Positions 54,331 through 64,000 of a DNA stretch of 64,000 nt are shown in pieces. This stretch comes from Peronospora farinosa (taxonomy: Eukaryota > Oomycota > Peronosporomycetes > Peronosporales > Peronosporaceae). Made by a program: the position numbers and the translations under genes. Numbering within the stretch: position 1 is the stretch's first letter; every line of letters starts with the position of its first letter. The notes beneath the pieces are model-generated. The model worked only from the letters and a program-made list of their open reading frames with translations. It made no database searches and was not told the DNA's origin. Where the stretch lies: positions 62,001 to 126,000 of the forward strand of contig CANTFK010000666.1 in the NCBI GenBank assembly GCA_947646735.1. Reading direction: 5' to 3'.

Positions 54331-55745
54331 ACAAACACCTTGCTGCTAATGCCAAGTCGAATGCTTTTCGATTTGTACACGCTGTCAGGACAAGCTGGCG
54401 AAGAGGTATTTACGCGAGATCTATTTGGACATTCTTCTTCCGATACTGCGTGATCCGAATCGAATGCTATAGGTGGGTGCTCCTGTTTCGCTTATCATGA
54501 TAACTGCAAGCTCAATGGAAAACTTGATTTTGGCTGGAAACGATGTTACCGTGTCTAAACACGTCGTACCGTGGTCTGGCCCAATATTTGCTGGCCATGA
54601 ACCTTCCTCACCATATCCATCAGTTTGAAAGAGTTCTAGTAATACGCCTTCGCTTTCGGGAAGGCACCACACGTGATCTGAGCAACAAGAAGGAAAGCAA
54701 ACGAATGATGCATCGGCAAGCAGGACTTACATCCTGATTACGAAAGCTCGTTGCTTAAATGCTTTGTTGGGTATTCATTAGCGAGTTTGGAAAGCTCTTA
54801 TTTTGTGACGAGCCCCATTGTTAGAGTGAGCAGCTTAATATTGCGATGAACGAGCTCTGCACTCAGTACCAACTCTTGAACTTCGCCCCATCTTCATCAC
54901 GAGGAAACACTTCGTCCTCTGGGATTGGAGCTGTGAATGGAGCTCTCACGGTGCAGCGTATATTGATACAATGACGCTGCTTCTCGAAGACAGTGCGCTG
55001 CCTCCTGCAATGCAGCGCGACGGTGTGACACGCTCAACGCTTGCCAAAGCCCGCGACAACCCATTACGGTGTGCGCAAGCTTTGTTGAATTAATTTCGAA
55101 CCTAGCAGGACTAGCAAGAAGATGCGAGATCTTCGATGCTCAAAAAGCTGATCGTGCCCAACCTGCGTATAACAGAGCAGGACGTTATATTTGTGACAGT
55201 AAGTGCCACGCTCATGAGTGGATGCCACTGGAAGGAGTTCGACCGCATGGTGACGATCTGTGCCAGGCGCTGCTTTGTTGGAAGAGTAAAGACTTTACCA
55301 TCGTGGAAGTCGAACAACCAGATTCCAGTGTGAGTCTCCGCTATCGCGCAAGATGGTGCTTGTCTTGGGTCGAGGTGAGCAAAAGGGACCCCCGTGGATG
55401 TGCTGCAGTTCGTTGCCGTGTGCATTGAAATCCCGTAGTTCGGTTTTGTGCGCTCACTCAATGAGCATGTGAGTGAGAGCGCTAGTAGACGCAGCAACAA
55501 CTTATGTCTCGAGCTCTCGAGTCAACACGATGATAAATCTAAGGATGATCACGCTGAGCGATGGTGTTGCGACGAACGCTATGCAAGACAAGCATTAGCA
55601 CTTGAGTAAGGATGTCATTAGCCACGCAGTAGCTGGCGTCAACAAACGGTGACATGACATTAGTCAGTACCAGGGTCACCGGCCATCTCATGCACGCTAT
55701 CAGTCCCTTTTCCAGCTTATCAACAAGCAACGACCACGTTTGCAC
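54331..55745 (+). pseudogene. unidentified coding remnants, duplicate of 8,545-9,980
   Basis: Second copy of the block downstream of ROD. The helicase-like piece is better preserved here (about 55,130-55,290: MLKKLIVPNLRITEQDVIFVT). It also has small indels relative to copy 1, for example loss of ~15 bp near 55,010. Not functional. Confidence 0.35.
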
Positions 55746-56244
55746 CCATCCTCGCCGTCTCTGAACGAGAAGATGAAGAGATCGAATGCGTTGTCGATTT
55801 AAACCGAGTAATGCTCGGTGAAGAAAAGGAAAGCTATTCGACCCTATTGATTGATGATGGCTGAGATCCTGAGCAGCATTGTTTTGTGCTGCTTCGCTTG
55901 TGAACGTACAGACAGTGCAAGACTTCTACCTTTGTCGGATACCTATGTCATCATCACGTGAAAAACTTGTCGAAGCTTTATCAAATTAGCCACCATGATA
56001 GCTGCCGATCACATTGAGATGCCTAAGTTGCTTATAAGAGCGACTATGATGCAGTTGCTGCTTACTATTTCATACAAAGTCGCCATTTTAGTGTCGGTGG
56101 TAAAAATTAATCTTTTTAACAAGTAATATAGCAAACAACAGATTTTATTGTGATTTATCCAAGAACTGTCTACAAGTCTGAGTCAATACGCACGGGGATT
56201 TAATTGAGCTGTGGCTGCATCGATAAATGCCTTCCCAGCTTCAC
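55746..56244. other. no gene, duplicate of 9,981-10,478
   Basis: Essentially the same sequence as the first copy; it should contain the 3' end of the minus-strand effector transcript. Confidence 0.3.
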
Positions 56245-56805
56245 TCAAGATTCAGGCTTGGGTTCCACATATTCTGGGGGCTTGAAGTCATGTGTTTCTT
56301 TCCATAACTTATACACTTTCAGCCACAGCGACTCTTTCCAGGATATTCCTTTAGGAACCCCATTTTCAAGATCTTTTATAGGGATTTCCAGCTCTAACGC
56401 AGTGTGAAGAAACTCAGGGTCGACACCAAACGTTACAAACCAATTCACAGCTTGTTCAATAGAGATTTTATTATAAAATCTCCATTGTCCCATTATTTCA
56501 TCAAAAACTGATTGGCGATTATCTAACCCTTCGCTTGTAGACACTGAAGGGGACTCCGTCTTAGCCTCAGGCAAGAGAAATTCCTTTGCCTCTTCCAAGC
56601 CCTTAAAATTATTCATCCTTTCTTCGATGACCGCGTCGGTCGCCTCGCGGTCTTTCACAGCTGAACGAAGTGATCGCCCTTTGCTGATTTTAGCAACTTC
56701 ATACACATTCTGGTATGAAGCTGTGGCGACTGTTGACTCCGATACAACACAGCTGCCAATACACAGCGACACTCCATGAAGCAGAATTGTCCAGCTGGTT
56801 CGCAT
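56245..56805 (-). CDS. RXLR-EER secreted effector candidate, copy 2
   Basis: Encodes the same 186 residues as 10,479-11,039: signal peptide, RSLR at 44-47, EER at 61-63 and a Trp-containing helical C-terminal half. Flanking DNA on both sides is also near-identical, so promoter and terminator were copied with it and both genes may be expressed. The lack of coding differences points to a recent duplication or gene conversion. Confidence 0.88.
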   Translation of the reverse strand: MRTSWTILLHGVSLCIGSCVVSESTVATASYQNVYEVAKISKGRSLRSAVKDREATDAVIEERMNNFKGLEEAKEFLLPEAKTESPSVSTSEGLDNRQSVFDEIMGQWRFYNKISIEQAVNWFVTFGVDPEFLHTALELEIPIKDLENGVPKGISWKESLWLKVYKLWKETHDFKPPEYVEPKPES

Positions 56806-57963
56806 GATGCTTGAGTTATTGTAGTGGTATGGGCGGTAGTGCTCAAATTGAGAAGTGAGAGACTGACTACGTCTTCTTGTTGGTTATCTGCCTACCACTC
56901 ATCACGCGCGTCCATGCAGCAACTAATAGTATGGCCTGTATCAGCCAGTAAGCAGGGCATCTCGAACTTCAAGGATATTGTAAGGATTGTAAGAATACCT
57001 GAGATCACCATGTGATGACGGGACACGTCTGTACGACACCGTTCCTTGTTTGATATGACGAGTAGCAGCAAAAAAAGACTTGGGCGGTTCGTTCACAGAT
57101 AGCAATCGCTTTAAACGGATGATATATATTGTTAATATGCTTATAAATCCGGCTTTCGTGAATGAGCTAATCAGTACATGGTAAGTTCGTGCCTCTAGCA
57201 AGTGTTTCCTGATTGCTTTGAGCACGTTTATGGAGCTAGAGAAATGCAATACGCATTTCTTTACTGCAAAGTCTGCTTCGCTCTGAATACGTAGCTGGTG
57301 CATAGTGTCGATCCGTAGACTATGCACTGTATATATGGTACAGTAGAAACAAGTTAAAGGGAGAGGTTCAGATTATCTCTTAACAGAAAGTTCGAGTATG
57401 GGCAAGATCTTTGGTTGAGTGATAGCCTCAGTCTTCTACCATAACGCGATCGTCCCCCTCCTCGCTTTTTCCTTCTGCTAACTCGATGCATCGGACGTCA
57501 CGGGGGGGGGGGGGTGCACTCTGTTGTGATAAAAGAGAGATTGCAACACACTCTTTTCGAAACATGTGAGTAGGTCCGTTAACCAAGTCCGAGGTTAGTT
57601 TTATTGTTGTGCGCAGTCGTGACCGGATGACTGGGCTGGTCGCGCACCCGAATTTCAGGAAACAGTGGACGCTTTGATGGGAGCATTGTACCACTTATAG
57701 CGTCTAATCGAGCCATCATGAAGTAATCCCTGGCCTCTTCCACGGGGATCGACTTGCTATCAGAAACGACATGCTGTGTCTAGTACAATCGAACCTGTCT
57801 AAATTAAACCTTTGTAGAATCATAACCTTCATAAATTAAATAGATGCATCGGTCCTGGGCAGCGGCTAGCTATTATTTTATACCAGTCTTAAATTATAAA
57901 TCCTATATATTAATAGAACATTGACGTCTTTAGAGTATTAATACTGTACATGTATTTTTGTCA
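56806..57963. other. intergenic, duplicate of 11,040-12,198
   Basis: Same content as the first copy. The G homopolymer is 13 long (~57,502-57,514). Expected to hold the promoter of effector copy 2. No gene seen. Confidence 0.4.
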
Positions 57964-58750
57964 ATGTCTCAAAAGAGGAAGAAATATGCGGACATTGTCG
58001 GGTTGGAAATCTCTGCTGTACGTTTACGCTCACGTAACGCAAATTTGAAGCGCTGTGTGAAAAAATAAAAGGCGTGCGTGATCTTGTAAAGGCAAAGCAG
58101 GTGTGCTTTGTCGTATGGCTATTGATGAACGCTGGTGCTTTTGGATCGTGTCGAGTGTGCTGAAGGAAGCAGAGGTGGTAACTGTTCCTATTGACAAAGT
58201 GGTCATTGTAGGAGGTTCCACTTGAATCCTGATTTTGCGCACAAAGATGTCAGTGGCTTTTGTCGGTGGCAAGGTGCATTGTAGTCCGTTGTTATCTTGA
58301 TGATACATTCTGTTTCTTACTAACGCTTGTGCCTCAGGAACTGTGCATGTCTGTGAATGCTGACGAAAGTGGTGTGCGAGAGAGCTTCTATTCAGGCAGC
58401 TATCTTGAGCGGCATGGACCAGCGTGTGTTCCGTGACGTGCTCATAGTGAATGTTCTTCCGCTGCCTATTGGACTTGAGACGGCGGACGGAAGCATGGAG
58501 GTGACCCGTCGTAGAAATGGACGCATCTCATCAACGGCGACGAAGTACTTCCATATCTATGAAGACAATCAGCGTGGACCAACCGTCGAGGTTAACGAAG
58601 ATGAATAGAAGATCGCCACGGAAAATGATCACATCTGCGACTTCAATTATATAATTCCTCGAAGCAAAATTGACAAAGCAGGCGCGTTTGCGTTTGCGCA
58701 TCCCGTCACTTTCACCATACATGGTAGCAAGTGCAGGACAGAGTTCATGA
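57964..58750 (+). pseudogene. HSP70-family chaperone remnant, copy 2
   Basis: Duplicate of 12,199-12,985 with the same frameshifts and the same TAG after EVNEDE. The VIVGGST motif (~58,200) and the GLETADGS substrate-domain start (~58,475) are preserved. The gene was therefore already dead before duplication. Confidence 0.75.
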
Positions 58751-59041
58751 TAATTCTGAGGAAGCGCCCATGTCGAAAGCTGCAATATTCCTCATGATGG
58801 ACTGCATCGTCGCGCTCTTTGCCTTCTACGTAATTTTCCGCACCGAGGAGAGGGATACTGCCGCATGATACGAGTCTACTAACTGGTGGGGGCTGTTCAA
58901 ATAGATTTGAAAAGTTTAACGTTTTTGGTTTGCTTTTGTCATGACGTCCGGTAGCGTTCAAGATGTACTGCGTCTGAAGATGCCAAGTACTGATCAAATA
59001 GCTTCCAACGTTTGTCGCTAGAAGTCGCTAGTGTGTCTTCA

Positions 59042-59628
59042 TCATCTGACTTCGTCCAATTCAAGCGGAAGATACTCGTAGTAATGTTTTACCGCATTGA
59101 AGGTTGCCTGCATCCGCTTTTCCTCCAACTCAACATTACAAGACATGTTAGCATCCAGTCTGACAAGTTTTATGCTAGCAAACGTACAACAAGGACAAAA
59201 AATAATCGATCTCAGCAGTGGCAGCGAGATACTCCACAAAGCCTGGCTCAAAGGGGTGTTCAAGATGGTCGAGGAATCCTCACGTTTTGCTGCTTCTTTA
59301 AAACTTTCTTGTATCAAGCGGAAGTTGTCAACGACTTCAATGTCATTTATCATAACCTTCTTGCTTGTTCGCCATCGAGAAAGCATGGTGTGTCCAGTAA
59401 CTCTTGCTGCGCGGACCCATATGCAGCAGATTGAATCATTCGCATTATCGCCTCGAGACGGACAACCGGTGTAGGGATGGTCAGCGCACACTTGACAGCA
59501 AAACCGTGCAGGTGCAATAGCTTTACGATATCTGCCTTGTTGCACTCCTCCTCGTTTGGTCCAGATACGGGGTTACCATACGCTTCAATGCGAATTGCAA
59601 GTTTGAAATAGGGATCCCAGCAAAGCAC
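59042..59628 (-). pseudogene. unidentified protein remnant, copy 2
   Basis: Duplicate of 13,277-13,863 with the same frameshift and a few substitutions (for example FAVKCALTIPTPVVR instead of FAVKFALTISTPVVR). No function recognised. Confidence 0.4.
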
Positions 59629-59762
59629 AGAGTAGCTTCCTTTATTTCTTAACCGAAGGCGCTAGCATCCTAACGGCCTTGTTTAGCAGCGACACCCAAC
59701 AGTTGTTCGTCGTGCTTGTGCTTTAGTTGGGTCATTGTCGGGTTTAGCACGCCAACCCATAC

Positions 59763-62625
59763 CTATTGGCCACATTCCAGTGAGCGCCATGTAGTTGTCA
59801 ATCTCTTGCGAATGCAAGACAGTAGATAAAAGCTTCTCCATCTGTGTACTTACAACACTTGCTGCGTCTTCAGGTAGCTCGTGCATTGACAAAAGTACTT
59901 GGAGGCTCAGCAGGGTCTACTCGTTGTTCAACGAGAAACGATATATAAGCTTCAATGCAATCGTGTTTCTTGCTTTGACTTCTTGACGGAGGTTCTTGTG
60001 TTCAGCATTTGCAAACCTGCTAGCAAGCTTCATTGTTTCGTAGCCGGGCAAGGCGCAGGCATCTCCCCGGTACCAAGGGGAATACAGGATACACAATGGT
60101 GCACTACTCTTCGATGATAAGATGCTGTGCTGTGTAAATTGAAGGACCTTGTTAACGAGCATCGACATTTTAGAAGAACCAACGTCTCATCAAAAGACTC
60201 CTTGTCACACATACAGAGTGCATACTTTAGCAGTCTCATCGTGTACATCGGTGCTTGCACTTGAGCAACTCACGTTGACGAAAGCTGATGGTTTCGGGCA
60301 ACAGGGATATCGTAATTTTCTTTCGCATGTCTTAACGTGTAAAATGAAAGCGATATTGCCACCTTTTTAAGAGCTTCGGCGGGGTCCAAAATGGTCAGGT
60401 TGTGCTGATACACTTGCTGCTGAGTTCCAAGGGTCGATACGCGCGTTCGGTCTTCTAGAAAACAATTCTCGAGAGAAGCGAGCAGCTTGCAAGAACAAAA
60501 TCGTTCTGCGTAGCGCACTGGGTGAAAAGAGAACTGCATATCCTCGAGTCGATGCTCAGTTCCGATGCAAATTGATTCAAATCAAAAAACGAGTCGAGTC
60601 TCTCCATCATCTTGCTGCAATCTGTGACATGCATAATCTAACGGCTGAGAGCAGCCATTCTCATGTGCCCGCTGTCTTTTTGCATTAACTGGTAAACGAT
60701 GTTCACTTAATACTCCAGCACACTTTTTACCTTTTCGGTTTCTTGACAAGTGAGTATTGGAGATATTTGAGATGCTACGTGTAGTTTCAGCATCATCATG
60801 GCCCTCGCCAAACATCATCTTTGGTTTCATCAATTGCTTCAGCTTCATTTCGCGTTTCTCGGAATCACGCAGGACTGACACGGAAAAGAAAAAGTCCGTA
60901 ATCGGCCTCAACTTGACAGATTCTTTCAAGATCCACCAGAAGCGCGTGAGACAGCAAATATACTGCATTCTCAGTGTACACTTTATTTGAGGCTGTTGCC
61001 ACCATTGTTTCAAGCTCAGTGAAGTAAGCTGCAACATGCGACTTTAGCATCCACAAAATAAACGACTGTGGCTTACGTCCATCCTGAAGTCTAACGTCAA
61101 ATCAATTTTGCTGCGCATCATTCATTTCTGGTACCTCCATTTCCAAAAGCATAACACCGGACGCGTCAATTTCTTTATCATCGATACATACATCGCCAAA
61201 TTAGATTTGGGCTTCTTCATTTTTTTACCTCTGCAAATGCTTCCATTGCCATCGCCACCCTCAGTGAGACTTTGCTTAAAAGTACATACGCTGCAGGTAC
61301 TGTATCATATTCCGACAAAAAATTTGAACAGCTGCGCGATCGCGCAGTAGTAGATCACTGTAGGCATCAACCAAGAGCATAGCATCGGTCAAGGCTGTGG
61401 GTCTCGACACTTGGTTTAAGATGTGTGCCACCAATCGTGACGCGCTCTTTGCATCAGCAAAAACAAACTGCTTGATGTCATACGTCGGCAGTATATCTTG
61501 AATCTCCATCAAGCGTACAAGCTCTCTAATCTGTACAAGGCGCAATCTTTCGCGAGCGGATACAGTTATTTGCGTATCTTTTTTAGCGCTTAAGAGTACG
61601 GGGGGAGCGCATATCTGAGCAAGATTAATGTAGCATCGACGCGGACATTGCCATCAAAGATCTCATCTTACAGCACCAGTGCTCGAGCTTCTTCGGCGGA
61701 CTGAGAAGTCAGCATTGGTTCTGCTAGCGCGGTGACGTAGTCGCGGAGGACCGAATCAATATCGACGTCGCAAAACTGAAGATACTTTTCCACATGATTC
61801 CTTCCTTTTTAAACGACTTGGGGTCAATGGCATGGTCACGCATACGCATTGTAATTGTTGCCAAACTTTCATCTTCAAATGTAGCGATCGAAATGACAAA
61901 ATGATGCTCCATCGCAAGATGCTTGTTGTGTAGTAGTCTTTTGACTTAGTCGGTCAATGCACTCAAATACGTCCGGCTCTTTAGCGTCGATCCCATTGCT
62001 ATCCAGAGTTTCAGAACAGCTTGTTTCAACATGCAGCTGAAATTCGTAGCACGAATAATCTCTGCTATTCATTGAATCTGTCTCATCCTTCTTTTAAATA
62101 AATGGCAAATACGGAATAGCGGTGTCAAAATCACTCTTAGCTGCTACAACTTCAGATATCTCCAGAAGCCAGCGTGCCAGCTCTGGGAGCACATGTCGAT
62201 TGTTGCTCTCATTTGTTTCTAATGACTGACATTGCTCAACGTGATGGATAACAGAGGGTATCACTTCGCTTTGAACCCAGCTCGCATAGTTCGCAACTGG
62301 CAGCGATACGGGAGGAGCTGCAGAAGCTCACCAATTTGTCAGAGTACATCACCGTCCAAATAACGACCCCATAATATTTTGACAGCCCTCATTGAGCCCA
62401 ACTTGATATGCCGTTCCAGCATGTGACGCACAGGCATCGTTCGACATAGGTGCCACTCTCTGCAAAGCGTATCTACGCCCCCTTCTGCTTTAGACGTAGC
62501 TGAGCTACGAAGCAGCTGAAGTGTCGTCCATTTGTAGGACAACTAGCTAATCTTATCGTACCATCCCATTATTATTATCTGAATAGAAATAAATGACCTC
62601 AGCGACAAAGTCGTAAGTATTTGGA
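59763..62625 (-). pseudogene. ROD/KNTC1-like, copy D
   Basis: Minus-strand copy that retains the middle of the gene uninterrupted by transposons: 62,542-62,339 (GSMRAVKILWGRYLDGDVL), 62,330-62,100 (LLQLLPVSLPVANYASWVQSEVIP, ELARWLLEI), 62,072-61,724, 61,545-61,276 (RELVRLMEIQD, LLVDAYSDLLL), 61,056-60,582, 60,539-60,270 and 60,260-59,917. The 3' part is deleted: at ~59,783 the sequence jumps from the STQMEKLLSTVLH region to the last dozen codons (stop 59,765-59,763). The lost DNA equals ~14,013-16,608 of copy B. This copy gives the clearest view of the KNTC1-like blocks and serves as the empty-site reference for the insertions in B and C. Confidence 0.68.
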
Positions 62626-63057
62626 TACAGCAAGAATTTCCAACCCGACAATGTCCGCCTGTACCTCGTTCCGAGAGGTTAATCTTGACCTTCTCCACCT
62701 CCTCTTTCTGCAATTTCACCCTGTCTGCATCTCCTACTTGTTTACAAATCACATTATGCTGCTTGTACAACACCTCCAGCAAGTGATTCACCAATCCGTA
62801 CGCCATTGCCGCTACGAACGATAATCATCACATTGTCACAACGAATGTATCCATCACAAGAGCCTTCAACTAAAGTTTTAAGTTCCTTCAACACACTAAA
62901 TCTTCAGCATAGAGATCACCATCTCCTCTGGTTGACACTTTCTTGTACCTGAAAACATATTTGATAGTGGAAAGTGTAGCTTTGTGATTGGCTGAAAAGT
63001 TGACATTGTGTCAAAAATCACTGACGTTTTTGACGTCTCCAGTCATTTTCATTTGCA
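62626..63057. other. spacer between ROD copy D and the pol III gene
   Basis: A minus-strand frame at 62,806-62,640 encodes a charged helical piece (DADRVKLQKEEVEKVKINLS), which might be an HSP70 fragment. Positions 62,625-62,657 repeat 12,223-12,255 in inverse orientation (33 bases, two differences). The rest is AT-rich and should carry the promoter of the gene at 63,058. Confidence 0.3.
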
Positions 63058-63545
63058 ATGCATTTCTGTCCATGTTGTGGCAATATTTTGCTTGTTGAGC
63101 CTGATGTGTGTGTCTATTTCATTCATTTTTATCTCTCAATGTTTCTTGTTATCCCCGTATCTCATTCTGTTTTATCTGTCTCTTGTTTCTAGTCCGATGG
63201 GATGCGCTTCTTCTGCCAGACGTGTCCTTATTTGTTTCAAATCAATGATAAAGTTGAGAAAAAAGTGCCACTACAACGCAAACAAGTGGACGATGTGCTG
63301 GGAGGGGATGAAGCGTGGGAAAATGTTGATCAGACCGAGAGTACGTGGAATATGAGACGTCATGTTGCATGGATGTGGAGACTGACAATTCAAGTGTGGG
63401 TGTTTCTGTGTGGTTTTGCACAGCTCGTTGTCCCCATTGCGAGTTCAATAAAGCTTACTTCATGCAGATCCAGATTCGATCAGCAGATGAGCCCTCTACG
63501 ACATTCTACAAGTGTGTACAGTGTAAGAAACAGTGGAATGACTAA
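63058..63545 (+). CDS. RNA polymerase III subunit RPC10/RPC11 (POLR3K), two introns
   Basis: Small zinc-ribbon subunit of RNA polymerase III, needed for RNA 3' cleavage, termination and reinitiation; a TFIIS-like factor built into the enzyme. Exons 63,058-63,105, 63,193-63,340 and 63,424-63,545 join to 105 residues (family ~108). Introns are 87 and 83 bp, GT...AG, with GTACGT at the second donor. The N-terminal ribbon has CPCC (FCPCCGNILLVE) and CQTCPY. The linker has the family signature QVDDVLGGDEAWENVDQTE. The C-terminal ribbon has CPHC, the catalytic hairpin QIRSADEPSTTFYKC with the Asp-Glu pair, and CVQC. No damage is seen. The gene converges on the RecQ gene 32 bp downstream. Confidence 0.93.
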
Positions 63546-63577
63546 GTGAGACTCAATCAACTTGTTGAGTTTATCAC

Positions 63578-64000
63578 TTACCTGCTTAGCGTTTTTAAGC
63601 CACCAGTGCGTTGCGTGCGTTGGCAATTGTCGCACGTTTGCTTGCATTCCGAGCGCTGAAACGTTTGACCAAAGTATGAGATAAGCAGTTGACGGCGACA
63701 GGTCGCATCGTCCTCACAGTACTCGGCCATGGTTCGGAGCTTTTCCATATGCACGGCACGCGTTTTTCTCGTCATGCCTTTCTGAGGCATGAAGAGGATG
63801 CTGCGCAATTTGGATACGTCGCGCGGACTGTAAAACATGATACAGTGCGACGGCTTGCCGTCACGCCCGGCGCGACCAGCTTCTTGGTAGTAGCCTTCGA
63901 TGGACTTAGCTACCGAGAAGTGGATCACGTACCGCACGTCGGGCTTGTTAATGCCCATACCGTAAGCAATTGTAGCACACACGATGCTGAGCTGTCCATT
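63578..64000 (-). CDS. RecQ DNA helicase, partial (helicase lobe 2 and zinc domain)
   Basis: ATP-dependent 3'-5' DNA helicase of the RecQ/BLM/Sgs1 family, acting in recombination and replication-fork repair. The gene enters from the right edge (reading NGQLSIVCATIAYGMG...) and ends in this window. Motif V/VI sequences are clear: TIAYGMGINKPDVRYVIHF and YYQEAGRAGRDG, the latter with the arginine-finger Q-x-x-G-R-A-G-R-D. The RecQ zinc-binding cysteines follow (YCEDDATCRR and CKQTCDNC). The frame stops at TAA 63,580-63,578, just after the zinc domain and before any RQC or HRDC domain. The stop overlaps a perfect donor site CAG/GTAAGT, so the real gene may splice on instead. Confidence 0.88.
   Translation of the reverse strand, partial: NGQLSIVCATIAYGMGINKPDVRYVIHFSVAKSIEGYYQEAGRAGRDGKPSHCIMFYSPRDVSKLRSILFMPQKGMTRKTRAVHMEKLRTMAEYCEDDATCRRQLLISYFGQTFQRSECKQTCDNCQRTQRTGGLKTLSR

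Overview
The window looks like a piece of an oomycete genome, most likely a downy mildew or Phytophthora relative (Peronosporales). The support is two kinds of secreted candidate effector (a QXLR-EER protein with a WY-like fold and an RXLR-EER protein), short GT..AG introns in compact housekeeping genes, and Ty3/Gypsy chromoviruses. Species assignment is inference. Most of the 64 kb is repeat-rich and gene-poor; only the two effector types, an RNA polymerase III subunit gene at the right end and a partial RecQ helicase look like normal genes.

The backbone is a four-fold duplicated, decayed gene that I read as ROD/KNTC1, the large kinetochore protein of the RZZ complex. Copy A (+, 3.9-8.5 kb), B (-, 27.2-14.0 kb), C (+, 33.5-54.3 kb) and D (-, 62.6-59.8 kb) lie as A> X <B centre C> X' <D. 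X and X' are near-identical blocks (about 8.5-14.0 kb and 54.3-59.8 kb) holding an RXLR effector gene, an HSP70 remnant and other fragments. B and C face head to head around a rearranged retroelement (27,181-33,454), making a large palindrome whose arms were later split by further insertions.

Three full-length LTR retrotransposons sit inside the ROD copies: Element 1 (18,174-26,300, in B), Element 2 (34,200-41,903, in C, imperfect 5-bp target duplication) and Element 3 (42,930-51,081, in C, perfect TSD TACTG). There is also a solo LTR (42,030-42,632) in C and the truncated, inverted composite Element P at the centre. All are + strand chromoviruses (gag, protease, RT, RNase H, integrase, chromodomain), except that P is half inverted. 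All carry inactivating changes.

The most interesting observations concern the retroelements. (1) At the gag-pol junction, Elements 1, 2 and 3 share one layout: a slippery heptamer, exactly 9 nt of spacer, then a hairpin whose 5' arm contains the gag TAG stop, with pol in the -1 frame. (2) All three families carry an antisense reading frame starting just inside the 3' LTR and ending in a coiled coil antisense to the integrase-chromodomain linker. (3) LTRs and even coding sequence are packed with short perfect inverted repeats, and several LTR hairpins differ between copies by compensating changes.

The right end (63,058-64,000) is ordinary: an intact two-intron POLR3K/RPC11 gene converging on a RecQ helicase gene that leaves the window.
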